This document shows positions 6,095 to 14,167 of a DNA stretch of 33,078 nucleotides, in pieces. Within the stretch, counting starts at the first letter, position 1; each line of letters starts with the position of its first letter. The stretch covers positions 1 through 33,078 of the forward strand of contig URIE01000006.1 in NCBI GenBank assembly GCA_900547805.1, given 5' to 3'. A program made the translations under genes and the position numbers. Origin of the DNA: an uncultured Collinsella sp. (GTDB taxonomy: Bacteria; Actinomycetota; Coriobacteriia; Coriobacteriales; Coriobacteriaceae). The notes under the pieces were generated by a model. That model was not told where the DNA came from, ran no database searches, and was given only the letters and a program-made list of their open reading frames with translations.

Positions 6095-7828
6095 CTACAT
6101 CTCACCGAGCATAATCCAGGCAGAGCTGTCCTGCGCGAGCCTGCCGTCTGCAAGCGGTGATGAGGTGAGCAGGACCCTGCCCGCCGGCAGCTCCACGGGC
6201 GCTGCGCCGAAGTTCGTCACACACGCCCAGCCGTTGTCGCGGCGATAGGCGATAACGCCGCCCTCGGCGCCCTCGGCACCATCCGCAAGACCGGTGCGCC
6301 CGTCAAGATCGAGCCACGCAAGATCGTTGGCGCAACCGCGCAGCTTGCGCCGAAGCCAGAGGGCGTCACGATAGAGCGCAAGCATCGATGTCGGGTCCGC
6401 TTCTTCCCTATCGGCAGCGTAATCGGAAAACCATGTAGGCTGCGGCAGATGGGGCGCCGCATCGGCGTCCGCCGGCGAAAACCCAAACGATCCGCCCTGC
6501 GCGGGATCGTCCGCCGCCACCCACGGCAGGGGCACACGGCAGCCGTCGCGCCCCTTCTCACGCTTCGGTCCGCGCGTATTGGTCGCAGTAGGATCTTCGA
6601 GTGCAGCCCACGGGATGTCAGCCACCTCAAAAAGGCCGAGCTCCTCACCCTGATACACGTATGCCGAGCCCGGAAGCGCCAGTTCAAGCAAAAGGGCCGC
6701 CCGCGCGCGGCGCTCGCCGAGTTCACGGTCCTCGTCATAAGACGACCCGTCGCGTAAGAGCCAGTCGAGCGCAATCTGGTGGTAGCGCGTCGCCTTGATT
6801 TGCGGCAGGGCATAGCGTGTCGCCACGCGCGGCACGTCGTGGTTGGAGAGTACCCAGGTCGAGGCGGAATCGGATTCGATGGCCGCCTTCAAGCCCTTCT
6901 CGATTGCAGTGTGCATGTCATCATAGGTCCAAGTGGCCTTGGCAAACTCAAAGTTGAATGTCTGGCCAAGCTCGCTGGGACGCGCATAGAGATACTGGCG
7001 CTCGGGCAGAACCCACGCCTCGGCAACGGCGCTGCGCGGCGGATCATAACGGTCGAACACGCGGCGCCACTCGCGATAGATCTCATGGACCTCGTTGCGG
7101 TCCCACAGCGGATGGGTGCCGTCCTCAACCATGTCATCGCCCTCGGCGAGATGCCACCGGTCGAGGTCATCGCGGTCGAGATCCTTGGCGAGACCGTGCG
7201 CCACATCAATGCGAAAGCCATCGACGCCTCGATCGCTCCAAAACGCCAGGACGTCGCAAAAGAACGCATGAACCTCGGGACACGACCAGTCAAAGTCCGG
7301 CTGCTCGGGCGTAAACATGTGCAGATACCACTGACCGTCCGCGACGCGCGTCCAGGCGGGGCCGCCAAAGTTGGCATTCCAATTGGTGGGAGGCAGCTCG
7401 CCGTGCTCGCCGCGACCATCGCGGAAGATATAACGGGCGCGCTCGGGCGATCCGGGGCCGGCGGCAAGAGCGGCTTTGAACCAGGGGTGCTGGTTGGACG
7501 AATGGTTGGGCACGATGTCGACGATGACCTTGATGCCGCGCGCGTGAGCCGCAGCGATCATGTCATCGAAGTCGTCAAGCGACCCGAGACGTGGGTCGAC
7601 ATCGCAGTAGCCCGCCACATCATAGCCGCCATCAACAAGAGGCGATGGGTAAAACGGGCTCAGCCAGATGGCCTCGATACCCAGCCGCTCAAGATAGTCC
7701 ATCTGCTGGGTAATGCCCGCGATATCGCCCAGACCCGAACCAGTCGAATCCTTAAACGAGCGCGGGTAGATCTGATAGATCGCGGCATCGGACATCCATG
7801 GGCGCGACGAGGACTTTTCTGTAGCCAT
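6095..7828 (-). CDS. GH13 alpha-glucosidase (oligo-glucosidase type)
   Basis: A 577-residue cytoplasmic enzyme (no signal peptide) of glycoside hydrolase family 13, alpha-1,4 or alpha-1,6-glucosidase group. It has the (beta/alpha)8 barrel start AIYQIYPRSFKDSTGSGLGD, region I DIVPNH (residues 104-109), region II GFRIDVAH with nucleophile Asp208, region III AEAW with acid/base Glu270, and region IV SNHD with His330-Asp331. The KREKGRDGCRVPLPW segment is typical of actinobacterial members. All catalytic residues are present, so it should release glucose from malto-oligosaccharides, sucrose or isomalto-oligosaccharides; the exact bond is not readable. Start: ATG at 7828, as GGGAG lies 9 nt upstream; a longer in-frame extension has no ribosome site. 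It is a single gene, with no transporter next to it. Confidence 0.93.
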   Translation of the reverse strand: MATEKSSSRPWMSDAAIYQIYPRSFKDSTGSGLGDIAGITQQMDYLERLGIEAIWLSPFYPSPLVDGGYDVAGYCDVDPRLGSLDDFDDMIAAAHARGIKVIVDIVPNHSSNQHPWFKAALAAGPGSPERARYIFRDGRGEHGELPPTNWNANFGGPAWTRVADGQWYLHMFTPEQPDFDWSCPEVHAFFCDVLAFWSDRGVDGFRIDVAHGLAKDLDRDDLDRWHLAEGDDMVEDGTHPLWDRNEVHEIYREWRRVFDRYDPPRSAVAEAWVLPERQYLYARPSELGQTFNFEFAKATWTYDDMHTAIEKGLKAAIESDSASTWVLSNHDVPRVATRYALPQIKATRYHQIALDWLLRDGSSYDEDRELGERRARAALLLELALPGSAYVYQGEELGLFEVADIPWAALEDPTATNTRGPKREKGRDGCRVPLPWVAADDPAQGGSFGFSPADADAAPHLPQPTWFSDYAADREEADPTSMLALYRDALWLRRKLRGCANDLAWLDLDGRTGLADGAEGAEGGVIAYRRDNGWACVTNFGAAPVELPAGRVLLTSSPLADGRLAQDSSAWIMLGEM

Positions 7829-8010
7829 GGGATGAGTCTCCCTTGCAACGAGGTTTGCGAGATGCCCACGATGATACGCCCAAAGCGGACATTCGCGGCA
7901 AACGTCACAGCCACGCCCCAAAACGCTCGCTCCCTCTCGGGCTCGAGCCTCCTGTGGCGAATCAATCGATTAGTGAAAAGAACGGAAGACCCACTTCCCC
8001 GGCCACGGCA

Positions 8011-8116
8011 GCGAGCGGGCTCCGGGTGCCCCAGGTTGCCGCGAAAGAGGAGGGAAGCGTACTTTATGTACGCGACCGACGATTGAGGGGCAAGATGGGG
8101 TGCCCGGGGCTCGCGC
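8011..8116. repeat. Long imperfect GC-rich hairpin element
   Basis: Left arm 8011-8033 and right arm 8096-8116 pair imperfectly (core tggggtgcccgg against ccgggtgcccca). Nested inside are a ttgcc/ggcaa pair and a small perfect hairpin gcgtac-ttat-gtacgc. The size and layout resemble the element at 26310-26398, though the primary sequences differ. It lies in the 520-nt region upstream of the GH13 gene. It has no coding potential that I can support. Confidence 0.6.
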
Positions 8117-8124
8117 AGCGTCAA

Positions 8125-8152
8125 CAAAAAACGCGGTTCGTTAGAACCGCGT
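8125..8152 (-). terminator. Intrinsic terminator downstream of the tRNA relic
   Basis: On the minus strand a perfect 9-bp stem (acgcggttc 8131-8139, gaaccgcgt 8144-8152, 4-nt loop) is followed by a run of at least six T. It lies 8 nt beyond the tRNA-Gly-like 3' end at 8161, as expected for the terminator of a former tRNA gene. Confidence 0.85.
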
Positions 8153-8160
8153 AACATAGT

Positions 8161-8310
8161 TGGAGCGGACAACGGGGCGTCCGCGTATCCGCTTCGCGGA
8201 TCCGCACCGGCTTCGGCCGCCTGCCGGCGTCCTCGCCAGCTCGCTAAAAACGCTCCGCGTTTTCTTTACGCTCGCTCCTTCGCAGGTTCAAGTCCCTGCG
8301 ATGGGCCCAT
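8161..8310 (-). pseudogene. tRNA-derived relic interrupted by a GC-rich insert
   Basis: Bases 8161-8178 are identical to the 3' end (with CCA) of tRNA-Gly at 5878-5895, same orientation, and a terminator follows on the minus strand. The remainder of the tRNA is missing. In its place are about 95 nt of hairpin-rich sequence (cgcgtatccgcttcgcgg, ccggcttcggccg, aaaacgctccgcgtttt). These are followed on the plus strand by a T-arm-like and acceptor-like end (gcaggttcaagtccctgc then tgggccca). The latter does not fold as a normal tRNA, since it has one extra base in the T-arm. I read it as a broken tRNA locus, with the exact limits uncertain. Confidence 0.5.
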
Positions 8311-8312
8311 AA

Positions 8313-8338
8313 CAAAAAAGCTCCCATTGCTGGGAGCT
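8313..8338 (-). terminator. Intrinsic terminator of tRNA-Leu
   Basis: On the minus strand a perfect 8-bp stem (agctccca 8319-8326, tgggagct 8331-8338, loop ttgc on the plus strand) is followed by TTTTTTGTT. It begins 11 nt after the CCA of tRNA-Leu. Confidence 0.9.
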
Positions 8339-8349
8339 CTTTCATGTAA

Positions 8350-8436
8350 TGGTGCGGGCGAAAGGACTTGAACCTTCATGGGGTTGCCCCCATACGGACC
8401 TGAACCGTACGCGTCTGCCAATTCCGCCACGCCCGC
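8350..8436 (-). tRNA. tRNA-Leu (CAG)
   Basis: An 87-nt class II tRNA with GCGGGCG/CGCCCGC acceptor stem, anticodon stem-loop TACGG-TTCAGGT-CCGTA (anticodon CAG), a long variable arm (TGGGGGCAACCCCA), T-loop TTCAAGT and encoded CCA. It has its own promoter and terminator. Confidence 0.96.
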
Positions 8437-8447
8437 GTGCAGGAATT

Positions 8448-8497
8448 AGAATAACGGAGCGCCACCGCGAACGCAAGAACTATTTTTGAAAAAGTTT
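8448..8497 (-). promoter_or_regulatory. Promoter of tRNA-Leu with A/T-rich upstream element
   Basis: On the minus strand TTGCGT (8471-8476) and TATTCT (8448-8453) are separated by 17 nt, 11 nt before the tRNA 5' end. Upstream, AACTTTTTCAAAAATAGTTC matches the element at the tRNA-Gly promoter and runs into the last codons of tatD. Confidence 0.85.
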
Positions 8498-9397
8498 GCA
8501 GGCATTTTCCCAAGCGGCATGCGCGATTGTTTCGGCGTCCTCACCAATGCGATCGACACGGTCGTTAACCAGCGCGTTTGCCGTAATGGAGATCATTGCT
8601 GGCTCGCATTCAAGACCGCGAATGGGCTCCGGCGCCATATACGGGCAATCCGTCTCGAACAAAATGCGGTCGAGCGGGGTCGCCGCAAATGCCTCGCGCA
8701 CGTCGTCGTTGCGCTTAAAGGTGGCCGCACCACCATAGGCGATATAGCAGCCCAGTTCCACAAAGCGCTCCATCGTGGCGCGGTCCTCGCCAAAGCAGTG
8801 CAGCACGCAACCGGCCTGAGGCACACCCACCTCGCGCAGCACGTTGTACGCATCCATATGCGAGGTGCGCTCCCCATCCGAGTCCTCGTGCCGCAGGTGC
8901 AGCTCCACCGGCACATTGCGGCGCACGGCAACTTCGAGCTGACGCGCCATGCAATCAATCTGCACACTGTGGGGCGCCGGCGCGATGTCGTCGTCGTAAT
9001 CCATGTGGTAGTCCAGACCGATCTCGCCGATACCGGCGCACAAAGGGTCATCGAGCGCAGCAACAACCTGCGCGTGAATGTCATCGGTATAATCCGGCGC
9101 GCCATAGGGGTGAACGCCAGCGAGATACTTGATCTGCGGAATATCCCGCATCGGCAGAATTTCGCGCACGAGCCAGTCGCTATAGTCCGTCACGCTGCGC
9201 TTGTCGGCGATGGGGTCGAGCATCGTCACCAACAGGTCGACGCCCGCGGCTTTGGCGCGCACGAGCGTCTCGGGCACTTCTTTCCCCCAAAACGAAAGCA
9301 GATGCGCATGCGTGTCAGCAAGCGGTGCCAAGGGCACGGGACAAGCAACCGTCTTCTTTTTCTTGGTAAACGTCACGCGTTCGGCATTAGGCATCAT
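8480..9397 (-). CDS. tatD: TatD-family metal-dependent deoxyribonuclease
   Basis: A 305-residue TIM-barrel metal hydrolase. Motifs: DTHAHL (residues 28-33), GVHPYG, GEIGLDYH, VELHLRHEDSD, CVLHCFGEDRAT and FETDCPYMAPEPIRG, which together give the two-metal His/Glu/Asp set of the TatD/YcfH group. Family role: 3'-5' DNase or hydrolase in DNA repair, cytoplasmic. Start: ATG at 9397, with AGGAG 7 nt upstream; it overlaps the end of rsmA by 11 nt. A longer frame upstream only reads through rsmA. The rsmA-tatD pairing is common in Gram-positive bacteria and suggests translational coupling. The residues around the second shell differ slightly from canonical TatD (LRHEDSD), but all metal ligands appear present. 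Confidence 0.92.
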   Translation of the reverse strand: MMPNAERVTFTKKKKTVACPVPLAPLADTHAHLLSFWGKEVPETLVRAKAAGVDLLVTMLDPIADKRSVTDYSDWLVREILPMRDIPQIKYLAGVHPYGAPDYTDDIHAQVVAALDDPLCAGIGEIGLDYHMDYDDDIAPAPHSVQIDCMARQLEVAVRRNVPVELHLRHEDSDGERTSHMDAYNVLREVGVPQAGCVLHCFGEDRATMERFVELGCYIAYGGAATFKRNDDVREAFAATPLDRILFETDCPYMAPEPIRGLECEPAMISITANALVNDRVDRIGEDAETIAHAAWENACKLFQK

Positions 9398-10247
9398 GGA
9401 TGAGCTCCTGAGCCAGGCGGATAAAGTCGGCAACATCAAGCGTTTCTGCGCGCGTGGTGGGTGCGATACCGCAAGCCTCAAAGGCGGCGTCGAGCACGTC
9501 CTTGGCAAAGCCGTTGGCGCTCATGGAATTGCGGATGGTCTTGCGGCGCTGAGCAAATGCAGCATCAATCACGCGGGCCACAAACTCGCGATCGAGGCCC
9601 TCGGGCACCACGCCGTCGACACGATCGATACGCACGACGGCCGAGTCCACGTGCGGTGCCGGCATAAAGCAACGTGGCGGCACCTCAAAGCGACCCGTAA
9701 CCTGCGCATACAGGCCGAGCTTTGCCGTGTAGCCGCCATAGGTCTTGTTACCCGGCACCGCGGCAATGCGATCGGCAACCTCCTTTTGAACCATGACCAC
9801 GGCACGCTTGAGCGCGGGCATCGTCTGGAAGAACTGCAGGATGATCGTCGCCGCCACGTTATAGGGCAGGTTCGCGACAAATACCGTCGGCTCACCGCCT
9901 GCAGCCTGCTCAATCTGCCCCGTCGTCACCTTGAGCGCGTCGCCCATGATAAAGCGGAAGTTGGCATAGTCGGCGGCATGGGCATCGAGCACCGGTTCGA
10001 GTTCGGGATCGGCCTCGATCGACGTGACGCACGCCGCCTCCTGCAGCAGCGCGAGCGTGAGCGTACCAACGCCCGGGCCAACCTCGAGCACGCGCTCATC
10101 GCCCGTGAGCTCGGAAAGCTCGCAAATGCGCTCAATTACATGGTTGTCGATCAGGAAGTTCTGGCCCAGGCGATGCTTGGTCGCAAGGCCAAACTCCTCC
10201 AGCAGCTCCCTGGTTGCCGTGGGGTTTGCCAAAGGCGAAGTTGTCAT
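9387..10247 (-). CDS. rsmA: 16S rRNA (adenine1518/1519-N6) dimethyltransferase
   Basis: A 286-residue RsmA/KsgA: dimethylates two adjacent adenines in the 3'-terminal hairpin of 16S rRNA, using SAM, late in small-subunit assembly. Motifs: KHRLGQNFLIDNHVIERI at the N-terminus, SAM-binding motif I LEVGPGVGTLT (residues 54-64), acidic EAD after strand 2, GDALK, and catalytic NLPYN (126-130). The C-terminal helical domain contains FAQRRKTIRN. The start ATG at 10247 has AAGGAGG 5 nt upstream. Downstream tatD overlaps its stop. It is separated from metG upstream by a terminator, so it may have its own promoter in the short gap or rely on read-through. Confidence 0.96.
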   Translation of the reverse strand: MTTSPLANPTATRELLEEFGLATKHRLGQNFLIDNHVIERICELSELTGDERVLEVGPGVGTLTLALLQEAACVTSIEADPELEPVLDAHAADYANFRFIMGDALKVTTGQIEQAAGGEPTVFVANLPYNVAATIILQFFQTMPALKRAVVMVQKEVADRIAAVPGNKTYGGYTAKLGLYAQVTGRFEVPPRCFMPAPHVDSAVVRIDRVDGVVPEGLDREFVARVIDAAFAQRRKTIRNSMSANGFAKDVLDAAFEACGIAPTTRAETLDVADFIRLAQELIHDA

Positions 10248-10280
10248 GGTTGCCTCCTTAACATGGTGGCTGCATCGTAA

Positions 10281-10315
10281 AGCAAAAGGGCATGGACCGT
10301 TGCGGCCATGCCCTT
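10281..10315 (-). terminator. Intrinsic terminator after metG
   Basis: On the minus strand a perfect 10-bp stem (arms 10306-10315 and 10286-10295, 10-nt loop) continues into TTGCTTT. It lies about 43 nt after the metG stop and about 34 nt before the rsmA start. Confidence 0.8.
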
Positions 10316-10357
10316 ACCGTGAAATAGCAAATTGCCGATATGGCACTCGCGCGATTT

Positions 10358-11959
10358 TTACGCCAAGCGCGGGAACAGCGGATCGCCCTTCTCGACGGGC
10401 TGGCCGCCGGCGAGCAGGCCCCAAGCACAGATACCCTTAAGGTCGTCGCTCGTGGCCTCGTCCTCACAGGACAGACGGCGCAGAGCCTCGGTAGAAGTCT
10501 GAGGCATGAGCGGCATCAGTAGGTGGGCGGCAATGCGGATAGCCTCAAGCAGGTTGTAGATCACAAATGCCAGCTCGTCAGCCTTGGCCTCGTCCTTGGC
10601 GAGTGCCCAGGGCTCGGAGTCCTCGATGTAGTGGTTGGCGGCGTGGATGAGCTCCATGACCTCATCCTTGGCTCCGCCGTAATCGAGCACGTCCATCTTG
10701 GCCATGTAGCGCTCGACCAGGCCGTCGGCGATCTTTGCCAGCGGGTTATCGAACGCATCGAACGATGCGGGCTTGGCGGGCGCGCAGCCGTCAAAATACT
10801 TGCCGCTCATGTTGAGCGAACGCGAAATGAGGTTGCCCCAGCTGTTGGCCAGGTCGGCGTTGTAGACCTGCTCCATGCGGTCGAAGCTGATGGCACCGTC
10901 GGTGCCGGGGACGACGTCGGTCATAAAGTAGTAGCGATAGCCCTCGACGCCCAGCATGTCGATAACGTCCTGCGGAGCGATGGCGTTGCCGCGGCTCTTG
11001 GACATCTTCTCGGCCTTGCCGGTCTCGGCATTGCGCACGGTCAGGAAGCCGTGGGCAAAGACGTGCTCGGGCAGGGCCTCGCCGATGGCCATGAGCATGG
11101 CGGGCCAAATGACGCAGTGGAAGCGGATGATGTCCTTACCCACGATGTGGAACTGCGCGGGCCAGCGATAGGCCAGCTCGGCACGCGCCTCGTCGGTGTC
11201 GACACCGTAGCCGACGGCCGTCATATAGTTGAGCAGAGCATCGAACCACACGTAGGTCACGTGACCCTCGTCAAACGGGACCTGAATGCCCCAGTCAAAG
11301 CTCGTACGGCTCACGGAAAGGTCGTTGAGGCCGCCCTCGACAAAGCTGCGAACCTCGTTCATGCGGAACGCAGGCTCGACAAAGTCGGGATGCTCGTCAT
11401 AGAGCTTGAGCAGCTTGTCCTGGAAGGCGGAAAGCTTAAAGAAGTAGGACTCCTCCTGCACGCGCTCAAGCGGACGGTGGCAGTCGGGGCACAGGTGCTG
11501 GCCGACGCTGCCGTACTCCTCGTCGCCCTTCTGGACCTGCGTATCGGTGAAGTAGGTCTCGTCAGGCACGCAATACCAGCCGTCGTAGCTGCCCTTATAC
11601 AGGTAGCCGGACTCCTTCATGCGCTCCCACAGGTGCTGCACGGCATGGTGCTGGCGCGGCTCGGTGGTGCGGATGAAGTCATCATTGGAAATCTCGAGCT
11701 TGCTCCAAAGCTCCTTGAAGTGCGGAGCCTGGCTATCGGTCCACTCCTGCGGCGTCATGTTGTGCTTGGCTGCGGCCTCGGCGACCTTCTCGCCGTGCTC
11801 GTCCATGCCGGTCAGGAACTTGACGTTATAGCCGGCGGAGCGGCGATAGCGAGCCTGAACGTCGGCGATGATGGTGGAATAAGCCGTGCCCAGGTGCGGA
11901 TCGGCATTGACGTAGTAGATGGGCGTCGTGATAAAGAACGAAGGCTTGCTTTGATCCAT
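10358..11959 (-). CDS. metG: Methionyl-tRNA synthetase
   Basis: A 533-residue class I aminoacyl-tRNA synthetase that charges tRNA-Met, including the initiator. The N-terminal FFITTPIYYVNADPHLGTAY holds the HIGH-type motif (PHLG, residues 21-24). The connective-peptide domain carries a CPDC pair near residues 156-159. KMSKSRGN (317-324) is the second ATP motif. The C-terminal anticodon-binding helices follow. There is no appended EMAP/Trbp111-like tRNA-binding domain, so it is the short form. Start: ATG at 11959, with GGAGG 9 nt upstream. It follows rsmI by 69 nt and ends before a strong terminator, so it is probably transcribed alone or with rsmI. Confidence 0.96.
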   Translation of the reverse strand: MDQSKPSFFITTPIYYVNADPHLGTAYSTIIADVQARYRRSAGYNVKFLTGMDEHGEKVAEAAAKHNMTPQEWTDSQAPHFKELWSKLEISNDDFIRTTEPRQHHAVQHLWERMKESGYLYKGSYDGWYCVPDETYFTDTQVQKGDEEYGSVGQHLCPDCHRPLERVQEESYFFKLSAFQDKLLKLYDEHPDFVEPAFRMNEVRSFVEGGLNDLSVSRTSFDWGIQVPFDEGHVTYVWFDALLNYMTAVGYGVDTDEARAELAYRWPAQFHIVGKDIIRFHCVIWPAMLMAIGEALPEHVFAHGFLTVRNAETGKAEKMSKSRGNAIAPQDVIDMLGVEGYRYYFMTDVVPGTDGAISFDRMEQVYNADLANSWGNLISRSLNMSGKYFDGCAPAKPASFDAFDNPLAKIADGLVERYMAKMDVLDYGGAKDEVMELIHAANHYIEDSEPWALAKDEAKADELAFVIYNLLEAIRIAAHLLMPLMPQTSTEALRRLSCEDEATSDDLKGICAWGLLAGGQPVEKGDPLFPRLA

Positions 11960-12028
11960 GGGGTTTGTCCTCCAGAAAAACGTTGCATACAGAGGATGAT
12001 TCTAGCGCAAGGGCTGGATATCCTCCAT

Positions 12029-12907
12029 CTATTGCATATCGAGCACCATGGCATAGACATCGCGCTTGCGGCGCGAATACTTCTGAGACAGGCGCTTGGC
12101 CACCGCAGAGGCGGGCTCCCCCTCCTCGAGCGCGGCGCGGATATCCTCGCGCAGGGCCTCGTCGGGATCCGCTGCCGCGGCGCCAACCGGCACGATACCG
12201 GCCTCTTCGTCCTCGCTCGGCGGCGCGATGACCAGCGCAATCTCGCCTTTCACCTCGCCGCGGGCACGTAGCTCCTCGGCAAGCTGGGCAGCGGGCCCGC
12301 GCAGGACCTCCTCGTGCAACTTGGTGAGCTCGCGGCAGACGGCAACCTCACGCTGGGGAAAGACCTCCGCCACGGCTTCGAGTGTCGCCACGATGCGATG
12401 TGGAGACTCGTAGAAGATGAGCGCGCCGGGCACCACGGCAAGGCGCTGCAAACGGCGCACGCGGTCGCCGTGCTTTCGGCCCAAAAAGCCCTCGAAGAAA
12501 AAATGCTCGCAGGGAATGCCGGACGAAACAAGCGCCGTGACGCAAGCAGAGGGCCCGGGAATAACTTCGACGGGCACATCGGCCTCACGCGCCGCCTCAA
12601 CCAGCGCCTGGCCGGGATCGGACACGCTCGGCATGCCGGCGTCCGAGGCAAAGGCGAGGGTCTCCCCCGCCAGCAGACGGTCGACCAGGCCGGCGGCGCG
12701 GCTGGCGATCACATTCTCGTCGCAACGGACAAGCGGCTTGGAAATGCCCAGGTGCATCAGCAGCTTTGACGTCACACGCGTGTCTTCGCAGCAGATGGCA
12801 TCGGCGGCGGCAAACGCCTCGCCAACGCGCGGGGACAGGTCACCCAGGTTGCCGATGGGCGTGCCGACCACATAGAGTTTGCCCGTATGGGCGCTGTTTT
12901 GCGTCAT
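12029..12907 (-). CDS. rsmI: 16S rRNA (cytidine1402-2'-O)-methyltransferase
   Basis: A 292-residue RsmI (YraL) of the tetrapyrrole methylase fold. It 2'-O-methylates C1402 at the ribosomal P site. Motifs: LYVVGTPIGNLGDLSPR at the N-terminus, CEDTRVTSKLL, FASDAGMPSVSDPG, VIPGPSA, FFEGFLGRK, and FYESPHRI. The C-terminal tail after about residue 240 is a small helical extension (ALEEGEPASAVAKRLSQKY). Start: ATG at 12907, only 6 nt after the GH5-like stop, with a weak AGG upstream, so translation is probably coupled to the upstream gene. The association with the GH5-like gene has no obvious functional meaning. Confidence 0.95.
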   Translation of the reverse strand: MTQNSAHTGKLYVVGTPIGNLGDLSPRVGEAFAAADAICCEDTRVTSKLLMHLGISKPLVRCDENVIASRAAGLVDRLLAGETLAFASDAGMPSVSDPGQALVEAAREADVPVEVIPGPSACVTALVSSGIPCEHFFFEGFLGRKHGDRVRRLQRLAVVPGALIFYESPHRIVATLEAVAEVFPQREVAVCRELTKLHEEVLRGPAAQLAEELRARGEVKGEIALVIAPPSEDEEAGIVPVGAAAADPDEALREDIRAALEEGEPASAVAKRLSQKYSRRKRDVYAMVLDMQ

Positions 12908-12913
12908 ATCAAC

Positions 12914-13975
12914 CTATTCAATCATGCCGCGCTCGAGCGTGCCGAGTGCCGCGCGGGCGTCCCATGCCGCGATGCGCTTCTCGGTCTTCCACGTTTGGAA
13001 GAACCAACCGGCAGCCGGCGCAAACGAAGCCAGCTGGTTGGCGATAAACACGCGCTCGTAGGCATTGCGGCCCTCGGGCGTAACCGACGAGTTGGCAAAG
13101 ATCGCCGCGCCCGACCATTCGCCCACCAACACGGGGAACCCGGTCGCAATCGCCTCTTTAAGCTCACGCTTGTTGCGAGAAATCGCCGTGGTCAGGCCGC
13201 GAGGGCTCGTGATGTCGAGCGCGTATTCGTCGCGGTAATGGTACAGGTGAAGGTCCATGTAGACGTTCTTGTACTTGGCGCCGCGCATAAAATGCTTCCA
13301 CTCGCTGGGATGCCCCGACGACGAGAAGACGACGATCTTATCCTCGGGCATATACGAACGGACGAGCTCGTAGGCATCGCGATAGAAATTGCGCAGGTAG
13401 TGAGCAGGAATGCCATCCGTCATGGTGAAGAGGCTCTTGCGAACGCTCATCTGCGGCGTGTCCAGCAGCTCAATGCCCAGCAGGCTCTCGGCCTCGCCAT
13501 AGCGATCGGCCAAGCGCTCGAGCACGTCGAGTGCGACATGACGGCCGTTGGTGGACGAATGCCACTCGGCAACAGCCTCCGGCGTGGTGGGCGAATCGTT
13601 GGAATCGCCCTGGCCACCGGGCACGGTTGCCAGATCGAGCAGCACGCGGATGTCGTACTTGGCAGCCCACTCAATTGCGCGGTCGATGTAATCGACAACC
13701 GATATGTAGGAGGCATCGGACTCCTGTGAGCCAAAGGCATACCAGGGCACCGGCAGACGCACGGCATTGAGACCGATCTGCGCCATGCGGCGAAAATCGT
13801 CCTCGCTCACAAACGTCTCGTAATGGCGGCGCATGCGCTCGTTATAGGCGGCGGTACCCATGGCCTCCTGTAGCTCAGCCGCGTTGGATGCACCGGTCGC
13901 CGCGTACAGCGACGGGGTCACCCAAGGCTCGGGAATAAACCAGCCAGAGAGATTAACGCCGAGTATCCTCTCCAT
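12914..13975 (-). CDS. GH5-like (exo-1,3-beta-glucanase-type) protein lacking the acid/base Glu
   Basis: A 353-residue protein with the fold signature of glycoside hydrolase family 5, closest in style to exo-1,3-beta-glucanases: it opens GVNLSGWFIPEPWVTPSLY and has NAVRLPVPWYAFG. The nucleophile is present in VLVGEWSGA (Glu286). The acid/base segment, normally LNEP, reads LLDTP (residues 170-174), so Asp replaces Asn and Thr173 replaces the catalytic Glu. The LHGAPGSQNG loop is also altered to LATVPGGQG. It may therefore be a non-catalytic carbohydrate-binding protein or an enzyme with altered chemistry. No signal peptide. Start: ATG at 13975, with GGGGG 6 nt upstream; longer frames run into the repeat region. 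It ends 6 nt before rsmI. Confidence 0.85.
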   Translation of the reverse strand: MERILGVNLSGWFIPEPWVTPSLYAATGASNAAELQEAMGTAAYNERMRRHYETFVSEDDFRRMAQIGLNAVRLPVPWYAFGSQESDASYISVVDYIDRAIEWAAKYDIRVLLDLATVPGGQGDSNDSPTTPEAVAEWHSSTNGRHVALDVLERLADRYGEAESLLGIELLDTPQMSVRKSLFTMTDGIPAHYLRNFYRDAYELVRSYMPEDKIVVFSSSGHPSEWKHFMRGAKYKNVYMDLHLYHYRDEYALDITSPRGLTTAISRNKRELKEAIATGFPVLVGEWSGAAIFANSSVTPEGRNAYERVFIANQLASFAPAAGWFFQTWKTEKRIAAWDARAALGTLERGMIE

Positions 13976-14167
13976 CACTGCCCCCTTCGGATCATGCAGG
14001 TCGAACCCGCATCGTATTGCGTAGGATAAGTATCGTTTTGAGTATACCCGCGTGTGCGGACAGGCGACCGAACGGTCTGCAAAGTGACGCGAAAGTGGGA
14101 GGAATGTCTGGGAGCAGACGGACTCGGAATGGTGCGACGAGGTGTGTACGCGCGCCGGAGGCAGGCA

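Noticed and set aside
5878..8178. Direct repeats of the tRNA-Gly 3' end as att sites of an integrated element
   Set aside because: The second copy lies on the 5' side of the tRNA, there is no integrase, and the interval holds only a tRNA and a GH13 gene.
10523..12271. A 582-codon open frame antisense to metG and the end of rsmI
   Set aside because: Spans two real genes on the other strand; no ribosome site or domain.
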